Part shown: positions 21,011 to 31,208 of the stretch, in pieces
How the letters are laid out: each line of letters begins with the position of its first letter
How positions within the stretch are numbered: position 1 is the first letter of the stretch
NCBI GenBank assembly: GCA_032622095.1
Contig: CP136065.1
Location: forward strand, 58,585,949-58,649,948
DNA length: 64,000 nt
Direction of reading: 5' to 3'
Source: Siphonodentalium dalli
Lineage: Eukaryota; Mollusca; Scaphopoda; Gadilida; Siphonodentaliidae
The notes under the pieces: model-generated
The model's input: the letters and a program-made list of their open reading frames with translations, nothing else
Told to the model about the DNA's origin: nothing
Databases searched by the model: none
Program-made: the position numbers and the translations under genes

Positions 21011-22975
21011 TCACTCCCCAAAATTTGACCAAAAAAAAGAAACTTTTTTACGTTTGTCTAAAATAATATTCTCTTGTGAGCAACCCAGAGGCGTTATTTC
21101 GCTAAAATCCGATTTGGATTCTGGATTCAGATTACAGATTTGTCCCCGTACGACTTGGTTCGGCAAAAGAACAGACCACAAATTTCCAGAATCAGTAAAC
21201 GAACAGACCGTAATCCTAATTTCGTGGGAATCCGATAGGGATTCGGATTCCGATTACGGACTCAAATGTTCGTAATGTAAACAAACCGAGATTTCGCCAC
21301 CTCAGAGTTTAAAAACACAATAAAACATAAGAATCCGTCTCTTGTGTACAAATTATTGCAGAATATAAACGATCTATATCAAAGAATTTTAAATGCGGAG
21401 ACAAATTTGTTTTATTGAATGTAAACTGGGAGAATATTACTGAAATTAGCCAAATAATAACGCTATTGATAGTAACGCTGGGGGAGCACTTCGGTTGATG
21501 GCGAAGAAATTGCAATTCATTGTTGATTGTCACTTTCATATGTCCATTTCATAATTCCATCCTTAAAATACCGCCCGAACGCATGTCGATTTCGAATTCG
21601 GCGGATACGTCACCATTGACCGAGTTCATATGCACCTGCATGGATATGTCTTCTGCTGTGTTCGTTATTATAATGTTTCTTCTTATTCAAGAAATAGTAG
21701 GATTATATGGTATCGATGGATTATCAGATACACGTATGTACTACCATCTAGTCTTAATGTTATAGCAATTTCATGTTTAACATGTTTTGTTTCGTTAAAT
21801 GCAGTCGTTTTGCACAATAGTCTCTGTATAGAAAACAGACACATGTTCTAGGGACGTGGCTAGAAGTTTCCTCAAATTTACGACCAACTGCACCCCCCCC
21901 CCCCCCCCCCCTTGAACCAAACATCAATCTCACAGGTTCGCAGAATTCAATTTGCTCCCCTTGGAAATATCCAATCTGACAAACACTAAGATTGGAAAAT
22001 TACCAACTTTTACTGGTTGAAAAAAATCAAACAATGAGAACAATGCCAACCTATATATGGTGTCAAATTAATGTCCAACTAATGTTGTGTCATGCATGAA
22101 ATTTCCGACTGCTGGAATGTACCAAAGTTTAGTTTAGATATATTTATTTCAAATATATGTCAAATTTAGTTAACACATGATATATAACACATACATTTGT
22201 TTATACATACAAAGGAATTGGGGGACAAGTACTGACTCACTTAAGGGTACCCCCTCTCCCAAATGTTATTACACTGAAAAAATAAATAATTAGTAATGGC
22301 AAAGCAACGTACATGACTACCAAAACAAGTTGAACATATATACAGATCACTGGACACACCCTCTCCCGAGTTAGTCATAAGTTTGTATATGTATTTATTT
22401 AAAATCGGGTTTGTTTGTTTGTTGCGTTTGTTGGCTTGTACGTATCATTATTTGAAACAGTTAGTCAAAATAATCCTGATTTTCCTCACGTATGAATGAC
22501 TGCACAGCTTAGCAAATTGTACCAAAGTTCGGGGTGGGGGTCGACAAGTTCCGTGTGTTCTTCACAACATCTTCGGAATTTGATTCAGGAGGCCTAGAGC
22601 TGTCATGTTTAGATATGCTTGCCATCATCAATAAACACACTTTAACTTGAAAAAAAGATGCGATTAAGTCGGATTGGCAGCAAATTATGTGCCGTGTATA
22701 CACACATAGGAGAACAGCATGACTTTCACAACAAACATGCACTTTATAACTATAAGATACAAATGATACTTGTGTCAAATACATGAGCCATGTTTGACGC
22801 TGGGGGAGAGTTTCGGAGACCACGTGGATTTCAAAATCTGACCTAGAATCCGAAATTAGCTCCGCCCCCCGTAATCGGCTTTGGATTCTCAATCCGGATT
22901 TTAGCGAAATTACGGCTCAGTGGATTGTTCCACCTCATTATAATCAGGGGTGATCCATTTGGACCATTTGACTCA
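21011..22975. other. no supported gene; upstream flank of the CUB exons
   Basis: The missing 5' exon(s) of the CUB gene could lie here, but I found no signal-peptide exon with a phase-1 donor. A poly-C tract lies at 21893-21911. Short ORFs on both strands (for example 22509-22892 minus, 127 codons) show no domain. 'gaatccgatagggattcgga' at ~21229 and 'gattctcaatccggatttta' at ~22880 belong to a loose inverted pair. Confidence 0.4.
21893..21911. repeat. poly-C tract (19 C)
   Basis: Uninterrupted C run following 'cgaccaactgca'. Confidence 0.95.
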
Positions 22976-23414
22976 CAAGCCTGCAAATAGTGTGCCGTTT
23001 GCAGAATGAGGTCCCCAGAGGGTGAATTTGGTGATGATAGCCCGCTGTGCGGGATAGCATAACTAAATTCACAATCTGGGGACCTCATTCTGCTTAGGAC
23101 TCATCTTCTGGGAAGTATCCATAGTCTCAAATTAACATTTTTAGTAACGTTTTCCCCTTCTCTGAAGTTTCTATATCCCATAATTTGCAAAAGATAAAAT
23201 GGATAATCATGGAGGTGATTAATGGGTGACCGACCATCAGAGACTTCCAACTGGGGAACTTCCATCTGATCTTAGGTCTCCCATTGCAGTTTAGGCCTAA
23301 GCAGAATGAGGTTCCCAGATGGTGAATTTGGTGGCGCTATCCAGCACAGCGTCATAAAATTCACCCTTTGAGGACCTCATTCTACAAATGATAGACACAC
23401 TATTTTCAGGCTTG
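22976..23414. mobile_element. composite GAATGAGG foldback element
   Basis: Outer ends 'caagcctgcaaatagtgtg' and '..cactattttcaggcttg'. Each end carries a full 'gcagaatgaggt..cctcattctgc' hairpin, and a ~200-bp core lies between. The same two-hairpin-plus-core layout is at 57310-57720, so this is probably the full-length form, and the single-hairpin copies are derivatives. Confidence 0.8.
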
Positions 23415-23619
23415 TTGACTGAGCTGTAGTCGTACATAATTGCCACTCATGTGGAAAGTATGTCTTTAAACACTTTACATTCTGGATCCAGTCTAACTCA
23501 AGCTAGACCAATATCTCATTAAAATCAACTCGGTCTAAATACTCCCATGGAATAAATTATTTTAAACGGGATGAATCGCGCCAACGAAATTACTTGCAGA
23601 GAGCCATATGTATCACATC
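23415..23619. other. short spacer, nothing recognised
   Basis: No motif or coding signal stands out between the two elements. Confidence 0.4.
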
Positions 23620-24067
23620 AATATGGAATACTATTAGGGCCACTTCCTAATTGCCGAAAGCGACAAAAGGTGCGCAATTAGTAACGCGCCGAAAGCGACA
23701 AAATGTGCGCCGTTAGTGTGCACTTTTTGTCGCTTTCGGCGCGCGACAAAATGTGCGATATTAGCGCATGTTTCGGCGCGACAAAATGTGCGCCGTAACG
23801 GCGCACATTTTGGCGCGTTACTAATTGGCGCGTTAGTAACGCGCCGAAAGAGAAAAATTGTGCGCCGTTTTGTCGCTTGCCGGAAGCGACAAAATGTGCG
23901 ATATTAGCGCATGTTTCGGCGCGCCGAAAGCGACAAATAGTGCGCCGTTACATTATGGCCGAAACATGCGCTAATATCGTACATTTTGTCGCTTTTTCGG
24001 CGCGCCGAAACATCCGGCGCGCGCCGAAAGTGCCATTAGGAAGTAGCCCTAATAGTATATTCCATAT
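23620..24067. mobile_element. GC-rich inverted-repeat element built of 'cgccgaaagcgacaaaatg'
   Basis: Ends 'atatggaatactattagggc' and 'agccctaatagtatattcca' are inverted, continuing into 'cacttcctaat' / 'attaggaagt'. The interior is an array of direct and inverted copies of 'gcgccgaaagcgacaaaatg' and 'tgcgatattagcgcatgtt', far richer in CpG than its surroundings. Plus-strand ORFs (63 and 73 codons) merely read this repeat. Confidence 0.85.
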
Positions 24068-24569
24068 ACTGCGTATAGAGATTCATGGCATGATATGAAC
24101 ACTCGAGCCACTCTATACGGTCACGACCCCGACTCAATCAATGTCGTGTGTAGGCCGGCAGTATATATATACATCGTCTCAACACTCAGTACTACAACTG
24201 TGTACGTAATGGTCTGTCTTCACTCAAAAATAGCTCACGGTTGACATCCGCGAAGCAAATGTTATTGCTAGAAAATCGATGCCGTGTTTATACATAATGG
24301 ATCCTACGCGTTGCCATGGATTCTCGTATATACCCGACACCCGAGATTGCCATGGATTATCATCGGTAACCAGGGACGCTACCCCGGAAGACAGTCATAG
24401 TATCTATCTCTTATACAGTACTGATTCCTTATTGATTTCGCCCATCGCCCCGTGTGCTCATCTTCAGGAGAACCACTTAAAGATTCCAGGCGCTGTTATT
24501 CCGGTAACACAGGCCGTTTACATCTAGCTATTGTTTTATCTATATCGTGTACATGTAGCAGACTATCTT
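24068..24569. other. no gene seen
   Basis: Higher-complexity sequence with an 82-codon open frame on the plus strand (24279-24527) and no recognised domain. A possible but rejected minus-strand first exon lies at 24250-24300. Confidence 0.4.
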
Positions 24570-24895
24570 GTGTTCCGAAGATGGAGCGAATAAGCGAGAT
24601 CACTGCATGAGTCGAGGCCATAATCCATTCATCCAGCCCCCGTTCCGCGATTTAAGTGCTACGGGTCAAAGTTCTGGCGGTGCAATCCATATATGGAATT
24701 TTTTAATATTCATATAAGGAATTCACGAATATTCAAAAGCTCCATATATGGAATCATGAATATTCAAAAGTTCCATATATGGAATATGCACCTCCAGAAC
24801 TTTGATCTGTAACACTTAAACCACAGAAAGGGGCTGGATGAATCCAAGATTGCTGCGACTCAGTGATCTCACTTATATGCTACATGTATATGTTT
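24570..24895. mobile_element. long imperfect palindrome (MITE-like)
   Basis: The left arm 'gcgagatcactgcatgagtc', 'ttcatccagccccc', 'tcaaagttctggcggtgca' mirrors the right arm 'tgcacctccagaactttga', 'ggggctggatgaa', 'gactcagtgatctcac'. The centre has three copies of 'tccatatatggaat' alternating with 'atgaatattcaaaag'. Target duplication not resolved. Confidence 0.75.
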
Positions 24896-25057
24896 ATAAT
24901 ATAAACACGATTGTTGAATAACTGCCGGTCGAGGTCATTATTTCGAAGAATCGCAAGTTCACAAAATATGTATGACATGTATGTCAGGCCTACCATTCGA
25001 CATAAGTTACGCTTCTATTTCGAAATCATCATTTCTGTTAGTTGTTTACAAGATATA

Positions 25058-25500
25058 ATTATCTTTTATATATACACACGCATTTACCCGATTTGACCTC
25101 GAATTGATCATTTTGAAGGTCGGGGTCACGACTCGACCCGTCCAAAACACTCAGTGGACAAAAGTAACCCCACGTATCAAATTTCGTCGAAATCCCATAA
25201 AAATTCGCGATTTGACCTTGAATTGACCCGATTTCAAGGTCACGTCGCACGGGCAAACGAACATGCTTACGACACTCCCCATACGAAAGTATCCCCAGAC
25301 ACTAATTTTCATCGAAATCCCGTGATACTCGGGCGTTCGACCTTGAAATGACCCGATTTCAAGGTCACGTCGCACGGGCAAATTAATAGGTCCATGCCAC
25401 TCCACGACCGAAAGTACCCCCCACATATCAAGTTTCATCGAAATCGACTCGGCCGTTTTGAGTCCATCGCGAACAGACAGACAAAGAGACAGATTTCCCA
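25058..25500. repeat. 'gacccgatttcaaggtcacg' degenerate tandem repeat
   Basis: Four unequal units carry 'tgaccttgaattgacccgat', 'tcaaggtcacgtcgcacggg', 'cgaaagtaccccccacatat' and 'catcgaaatc'. The last runs into 'cagacagacaaagagacaga'. A further partial copy lies at 25637-25700. This wording is widespread in marine invertebrate repeat DNA (recollection, not searched). Confidence 0.75.
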
Positions 25501-26149
25501 AAATATATAATAGACTAGCAGGTTAGCCCGCCACTGGCGGCGTTCGTCAGAAACATGAAATGTTTTAATTATTTTAAAAAAAAAATTAGTTTCAAATTTT
25601 TTTAATTAATTTTTTCATTTAATTTTTTGTTTTTTACCCGATTTGACCTTGAATTGATCATTTTCAAGGTCAGGTCGGGGTCACAATTTAACCCATCCAC
25701 GACACTTCCCGTGGGTAGCAAGTTTGAGCTCAATCAGTTCGAGTCTATAAAGGACACATACATATATATCATTTGTGGGTACCCGTTTCAAGGTGAAGAT
25801 CACCTAGGGCGGAAAAACTGACCCGATCCGCGTTACTAGGAAGCCCTACGTACGTAAGAATCACACAACACGCTCATGTCTGTATACTAACGCACACGCC
25901 CAGACCCAGACGTACGAATCACATTACGCACATACGCTCTTTATCAACTACACTGCGGATAGGAACGCTCTTTAACTATCAACGCTATTAACCCCCGCAG
26001 TGCCGTTTGCGGTGATTTTGATGATTGGGAGTGGCGAATGAGTGCTCAGAGCTTCTCCAAAACGCCGCAACGACCATTCCCTTGGTTTTTTACCGTTAGA
26101 TGGGAAGTTTGAGCTCAATCGAGCCAGCCGTTTTGGAGTCTATAGCGAC
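25501..26149. other. repeat-derived DNA, no gene
   Basis: Contains a hairpin-like 'gcccgccactggcggcg' (25527-25543), A/T runs, a partial unit of the previous repeat, and 'gagctcaatcgagccagccg' (26111-26130) as in 25728-25745. No coding signal. Confidence 0.5.
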
Positions 26150-26158
26150 TATATATAT

Positions 26159-26191
<33 letters not shown>
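26150..26191. repeat. (AT)n microsatellite with 'acatac' interruption
   Basis: About 18 AT dinucleotides. Confidence 0.95.
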
Positions 26192-26477
26192 CGTAGTTCT
26201 CAAAATATATAGTAGAAGAGAAGATATAGCTGTTGAAAGTGACATTAATTTAAACTCCATTTAATTAAAGTGATAGTACTGTTATTTCTATATGAAATTA
26301 TTCTTGCCCAGAATAATCGGATTGCCATGGTGGCGCGCGCACCAGCAAACCCAGGCCTTCATCGTAAATCGGTGTTTAGATATTGCAAGCATTGGTCGAA
26401 GGGTCAAGGGTCAGAAAGACCAGAATGCATCATCAATCTAAAAATAATGCTGACGGACAGGCATTAATAATATAAAA

Positions 26478-26817
26478 ATGGCGGAACGTTTAAAAAATAG
26501 ATTTGGAAGCGATCCGGTGGCTGTTAATTGTTCATGCGGGAATGTATGCACGTGGAGGAAGTCGGCCATGCACGTCTCGTTCGTTGCGGACATCGTGTCC
26601 CTGTTTGGATGCGGGGACATTTTGCAGCAGAGGCTGCAAATGTGGAACAAGCAAAATGAGCTGTCAGAACCAGCCCAAGATTGGCAAGAAGAAAGGGTCG
26701 ATTTTGTCGGCAGAACTTGGGTTGTCAAGTAGCGAAGACGATGCCGATGGTGAAAATGTCGAAGATGTCGTCGTGGAAAAAAAAAGAGGTAAAAAATTGT
26801 ACCGCTCTTCGCTATAA
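26478..26817 (+). pseudogene. cysteine-rich CXC-like coding segment, apparently frameshifted
   Basis: ATGGCGGAACG at 26478 is in good start context and opens a frame with NCSCGNVCT, then loses pattern. A second frame (open from 26503) picks up CTSRSLRTSCPC, LDAGTFCSRGCKCG and CQN, followed by a KKK basic patch and an acidic serine stretch (LSSSEDDADGEN) and a stop at 26815. The cysteine spacing C-x8-C-x-C-x6-C-x3-C-x-C-x6-C resembles CXC/tesmin-type zinc-binding repeats, also seen at the C-terminus of many invertebrate transposon-associated proteins. The N-terminal CxC and the rest lie in different frames, so a one-base shift near 26555-26575 is likely (decay or assembly error). An alternative is that the second frame is an exon with an unseen upstream acceptor. 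Function is not assignable. Confidence 0.5.
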
Positions 26818-27270
26818 AATTGAAATTGATATCCACACAAATTCCAACAGGCAATATTAAAAAAAAAAATTTAGGCCTTACTCTTGTCGTCTTGAAGTTG
26901 AAGGTCTCGTTATTCACCATTCAAATAGTACTAGCAGTATATGTAGCATGTGCAGTGTTGCTGTTAGTACTAGTAGGCCTACCAAAAAAATATAATAATA
27001 CTGTAATATTTTTCATGACCATGATTGTGGAAAATTTTCCCAGATTGAATAAATTACAGGCCCAAATAATAGTAGGGTGGATTTTTTTTCCCACATTGAG
27101 TTTCCAAAAGTTATTCTCAGATGGGCTAGTTACTATCAACGGAAAATCAAATATATAAGTTCTCTAATTGATTAACAGTATTTTATCTGCACAATACATG
27201 TAAGTCCATAATTTTGATGCGAAGTTGATCGGAAGTGGGCAACTATGGGAGGCCCTTTTCACATTTATTA
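26818..27270. other. 3' flank of the CXC segment, nothing firm
   Basis: A 112-codon plus-strand frame (26820-27158) is hydrophobic by AT-rich chance. No other signal. Confidence 0.4.
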
Positions 27271-27274
27271 TTTA

Positions 27275-27440
27275 TTTGCGCTTAAGCGCAAATCATTTGC
27301 GCTTAAGCATAAAACAATTTGCCCTTAAGCACAAAACAATTTGCCCTTAAGCACAAATCATTTGCACTAAAGCGCAAATATGTGTCTATCAATTTATTTG
27401 CTCTTAAAGCGCAAATCATTTGTGGTTAAGCGCAAATACC
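27275..27440. repeat. 'tttgcgcttaagcgcaaat' palindromic motif cluster 1
   Basis: Seven or so copies of (c/g)(g/c)cttaagc(g/a)caaat, each a near-perfect palindrome around CTTAAG. More copies lie at 28490-28615, 28755-28810, 29050-29190, 30045-30175, 33390-33420, 41750-41990 and 42600-42635. Confidence 0.8.
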
Positions 27441-28705
27441 TAGCACTCCCTTACTTCCCTCTGATTGTGAATGATTGAGTCCATCTCATAGTAAATTATG
27501 ATGGGCCCATAGTAATAGCCCCATACAGACTCGAAGTTGAAGAAAAAACATATATCCATGTCAGCATCTCTGTCCCTGGTCAGTGGTGTCCCAGGAATTG
27601 GTGTCTCACTCCCAGAGCTCTAGTATATTTTATTAAAGGGATATCTCCTGCACAGATATATACCATTTCCATGGCCATAAAAAGGGAATTAAGGGTTACT
27701 ACTATCTAACTTACCCATAAATTATTGGCATGACCTGGTGTATCAACTAGCAACACAAGAGGAGCATTGGGCTAATTTTAACCTGTTTTAATTGGCCTGA
27801 GTACTCAACAGTCAACTGTGAGTGTGTGTTCAACAAGGATAATCCCTAATTACATATTAGCATCCATCTATCCAAAGAATTTATGTCTCCTTCCCGGAAC
27901 TCTAGTAATTTTTTGTATGATGTTTTTTAATGTATTATTGCACAGATTTGGGCCCTTACTATGGTCATATACTATAGCATGCATGTGGTGTCACTGCATG
28001 AGGGCTTGCTTACCTCATGTGGTTTACTTATTGACTTAAATCAGAGGAAATAACCCTATTTTCATATTATCAGCATCCCTGTCAAAAAAGATTGGTGTCT
28101 CATTCCTGGAGCTTTGGTGTCTCAGTCCTCGAGCTCTAGTTCTTTTTATTGCACAAATCTATAGTATTGCCATGGTCATATAGTTCCACCAAGGGCTTGC
28201 TTCCCTCATATGGTGTGCCTGTATACTCGAAAATTGAGGAAAATCAAAGTCGCCCCGACTAATACAGAATAACTAATATATACTGAAGATATTATAATGC
28301 TATCACGAGTCGCTCCAACTAAAACAGAAGGTGATACTATTGCGAGTCAGCCATTTTGATAAAGAAGTTGGGCTAGCTCCCTACCCATCCAAACCAATGA
28401 AACCAAGAGGTGATATGTCAATAGGAGTTAATGCTAAGTTATGGAGAAACCTATTTATTCACCAGGGGTGTTTAGTTACCTATAACCATGAATTGCGCAT
28501 AAGCGCAATGATTGCACTGAAGCGTAATTATTTGCGCTTTAGCGCAATTAATTGCACTTAAGCACAATTGATTACGCTCAAGTGTTAAGTGCAATTGATT
28601 GTGCTTAAGCAGAAATTAATTATTAAATGTGAATATGGCCTCCCATACACTTAAGCATAAATCAAATTCCAGATCTCAAAACTCCCCTGGGGCTGAAATG
28701 ATGGG

Positions 28706-28706
<1 letters not shown>

Positions 28707-28739
<33 letters not shown>
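28707..28739. repeat. poly-G tract (33 G)
   Basis: The longest dG run in the window, preceded by 'gaaatgatgggc'. Confidence 0.95.
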
Positions 28740-29279
28740 CTTTCATATTTATTATTTATTTGCAAATATTTGCACTTAAGCATAAATCATTTGCACTCAA
28801 GTACAAATATGCGTCTAACAATTAAATACCAAACTTGCTCTCCCTTACTTCCCTCTGATTGTGACTGATTTGAGTCAATCTCATAGTATATTATCATGGG
28901 CCCAAAGTAGTAGCCCCATACAGACTCAATAGTTGAAGAAAATTTCTGTCCCTGGTGTCCTAATAAGTGCCTCACTCCCAGAGCTGTAGTATATTTTATT
29001 AAAGGGACATCTCCTGCACAGATATATACCATTTCCATGGCCGTAAATAGGCAATTAGGGCTTAAGCGTAAATAAATGATAAATGTGAAAATGCTTGAGA
29101 AATGAGGGTAAATAAAATATGCTTAATAAGTGTAGATCAATTATACCTAAATGTAAATTAGTTATGCTTATACATAAATAATTACACTCCCATAGAGCTC
29201 CCCCTCAAGCTGAAATTGATGCAACCACATATATTGTCTGCATACCAGTAGAATCTTTCAATGGCAGATATTATATACC

Positions 29280-29300
29280 GGGGGGGGGGGGGGGGGGGGG
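29280..29300. repeat. poly-G tract (21 G)
   Basis: Follows 'gatattatatacc'. The paralogous position in the second copy is 30266-30284. Confidence 0.95.
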
Positions 29301-30265
29301 TGTAATACGAAATTTACAGGAAGGTATTTCGGGGTGGGTGACCCATGCAAATGTTTTACTTTGAGCACTTATTTGACATTTGTAACAGATAAAAACACAT
29401 TTTGAGTATTTATAACAACAAAAATACCATATGTATGGTACTGGGACCTCATATGGCCCTTAGTGCAGTGGAGATGACATTAATCTATGTCTTTTTGCAT
29501 ATGGGACGGTGGGGTGAAAAAATTCCTTCAACACACTTCCCTCTGATTGTGAATGATTTGAGTCAATCTCATAGTATATTATCATGGGCCCAAAGTAGTA
29601 GTCCCATACAGACTCAATAGTTGAAGCATTTCTGTCCCTGGTGTCCTAATAAGTGCCTCACTCCCAGAGCTGTAGTATATTTTATTAAAGGGACATCTCC
29701 TGCATAGATATATACCATTTCCATGGCCGTAAATAGGCAATTAGGGGTTACTGGGGGTTTGCTTCCCTCATATATGGTGTACTTATTGACTTGAAATAGG
29801 GGGGAAAACCCCTATTTTCATAATATCAGCATCCCTGTCCCCAAGAATTTGTGTCTCCATCCCTGAGATATAGTATTTTTATAAAAGAGACATATCCTGC
29901 ACAGATCTATACCATTCCCATGGTCATAAAACATCTTGGGGTTACTGGGGGATTGTTTCCATCATATGGTGGGTCTATATAAACTTTATTGATGTGTTTA
30001 GGCCTGTGCCATTTGAAATTAATTCATGGGGGAATCAATGTTTTGAGCTTAAGCGTAAATAAATAATAAATGTGAAAATGCTTGAGGAATGAGGGTAAAT
30101 AAAATATGCTTAAGTGTAGATCAATTATACCTAAATGTAAATTAGTTATGCTTATACATAAATAATTTCACTCCCATAGAGCTCCCCTCAAGCTGAAATT
30201 GATGCAACCACATATATTGTCTGCATACCAGTAGAATCTTTCAATGGCAGATATTATATACCGGA

Positions 30266-30284
30266 GGGGGGGGGGGGGGGGGGG
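30266..30284. repeat. poly-G tract (19 G)
   Basis: Follows 'tatataccgga'. It marks the breakpoint between the end of one duplicated block and the start of the 918-bp duplication. Confidence 0.95.
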
Positions 30285-30289
30285 CCTTA

Positions 30290-31208
30290 GTGCAGTGGAG
30301 ATGACATTAATCTATGTCTTTTTGCATATGGGACGGTGGGGTGAAAAAATTCCTTCACCACACTATTACAAAAGAACCTTCCAGAAACGTAAAACTTAAA
30401 TAAATAAACTTGTCTTGATGTCGCTAAGGCCTAAAAAAAAAAATACCTTTGTTGTAGCTAACGAGCTAAAAAAAATTAGGGTAGGTAGGTAGGCTTAACT
30501 TCTTTTTTTTTGTTAACTTTTTTTTTTCCAGTATCTTTATAAATAACTGAATAATATTCAATCTTACATATGCTTATTTACAGATATACTAGTCTATATA
30601 CTAATATAGTCTTTGATAATCCTAATATTTCCCATATGGTCTGGCGACAACTGGAGTCAGTCCAGCACCACTGCACTGTTCACATATTGGAGTGACTGTC
30701 TTGTACCGATCTCTTAAGGATGGCTTCACAACACCACCTTCTCCTCCGCATTCAGTGAAGGATCTAGGTATTTTTGGGGGACACCTGTTTTTGGGCAATG
30801 ATATGCCGAAGGCATAACCTGAAGGCCTGAGCGAAGGAATGCTTGAGAAGGGTGACCCCCTGATGATGGTGGGGGTTTTCCCCCTGGAAAGTTTTTGAAA
30901 ATCCATTGCATTTAGAGCTAATCTAAGGCTCTTTGAGTTAGTATTTTGAATTTTACTGAGAGGCCAATTTGATCAAGTTTCTCAAGTATAACTTTGGAAC
31001 TTTTTTATATATGTATGGATTGGAAATGCTTATAAGTTATTGTCAGATATCTTTTGGTTCAATGGATTATGCTTATCCTGCTTGAAATGAGACTTGCTAT
31101 TATCACTCTAATTCATAAATAGGCTATTTTATAAAATTCAAGTGAGACACATACCGTACATAATATACTACATGTACATGTAGGACATGTAGTACAGAAA
31201 TACTACAT
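30290..31208. repeat. 918-bp tandem duplication, copy 1
   Basis: Begins 'gtgcagtggagatgacatta' and ends 'acagaaatactacat'. It is essentially identical to 31209-32126 apart from a T-run length and an added A. A third, truncated start copy lies at 29468-29530. Confidence 0.95.
30622..30906 (-). CDS. 94-codon ORF of unknown status, copy 1
   Basis: The open frame ends in PSLRDRYKTVTPICEQCSG and ARPYGKY. It contains SFTECGGEGG and a CxxC (ICEQC). Composition is more protein-like than other frames here, and the C-terminal half could be a terminal exon with an acceptor near 30791 on the minus strand (aaaaacag). There is no recognised domain. It may derive from a dispersed element because it sits in repeat-rich DNA and is duplicated exactly in 31540-31824. 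Confidence 0.35.
   Translation of the reverse strand: MDFQKLSRGKTPTIIRGSPFSSIPSLRPSGYAFGISLPKNRCPPKIPRSFTECGGEGGVVKPSLRDRYKTVTPICEQCSGAGLTPVVARPYGKY

Larger units (their letters stand above)
27450..30283. repeat. patchwork of local duplications
   Basis: The block 'ttccctctgattgtga'.. through 'ccatacagactc' occurs at ~27455, ~28845 and ~29540. The block 'ctcccagagct.tagtatatt' plus 'gatatataccatttccatgg' occurs at ~27610, ~28977 and ~29660, with a weaker one at ~29860. The block 'aaatgcttgag.aatgaggg' through 'gcagatattatataccg' plus a G run occurs at 29088-29300 and 30070-30284. Copies are 90% or more alike by eye, so the duplications are fairly recent. No coding sequence is supported. Confidence 0.85.

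Noticed and set aside
22509-22892. 127-codon minus ORF considered as a first exon of the CUB gene
   Set aside because: No initiator-proximal signal peptide and no phase-1 donor. Composition is erratic.
24245-24305. Possible minus-strand first exon (short hydrophobic MYKHGIDFLAITFA)
   Set aside because: The nearest GT donor gives phase 0, which does not fit the phase-1 acceptor at 20668.
26438-27158. ORFs of 160 codons (minus) and 112 codons (plus)
   Set aside because: The minus ORF mirrors the Cys-rich segment, and the plus ORF is AT-driven hydrophobic sequence. Neither has a domain.
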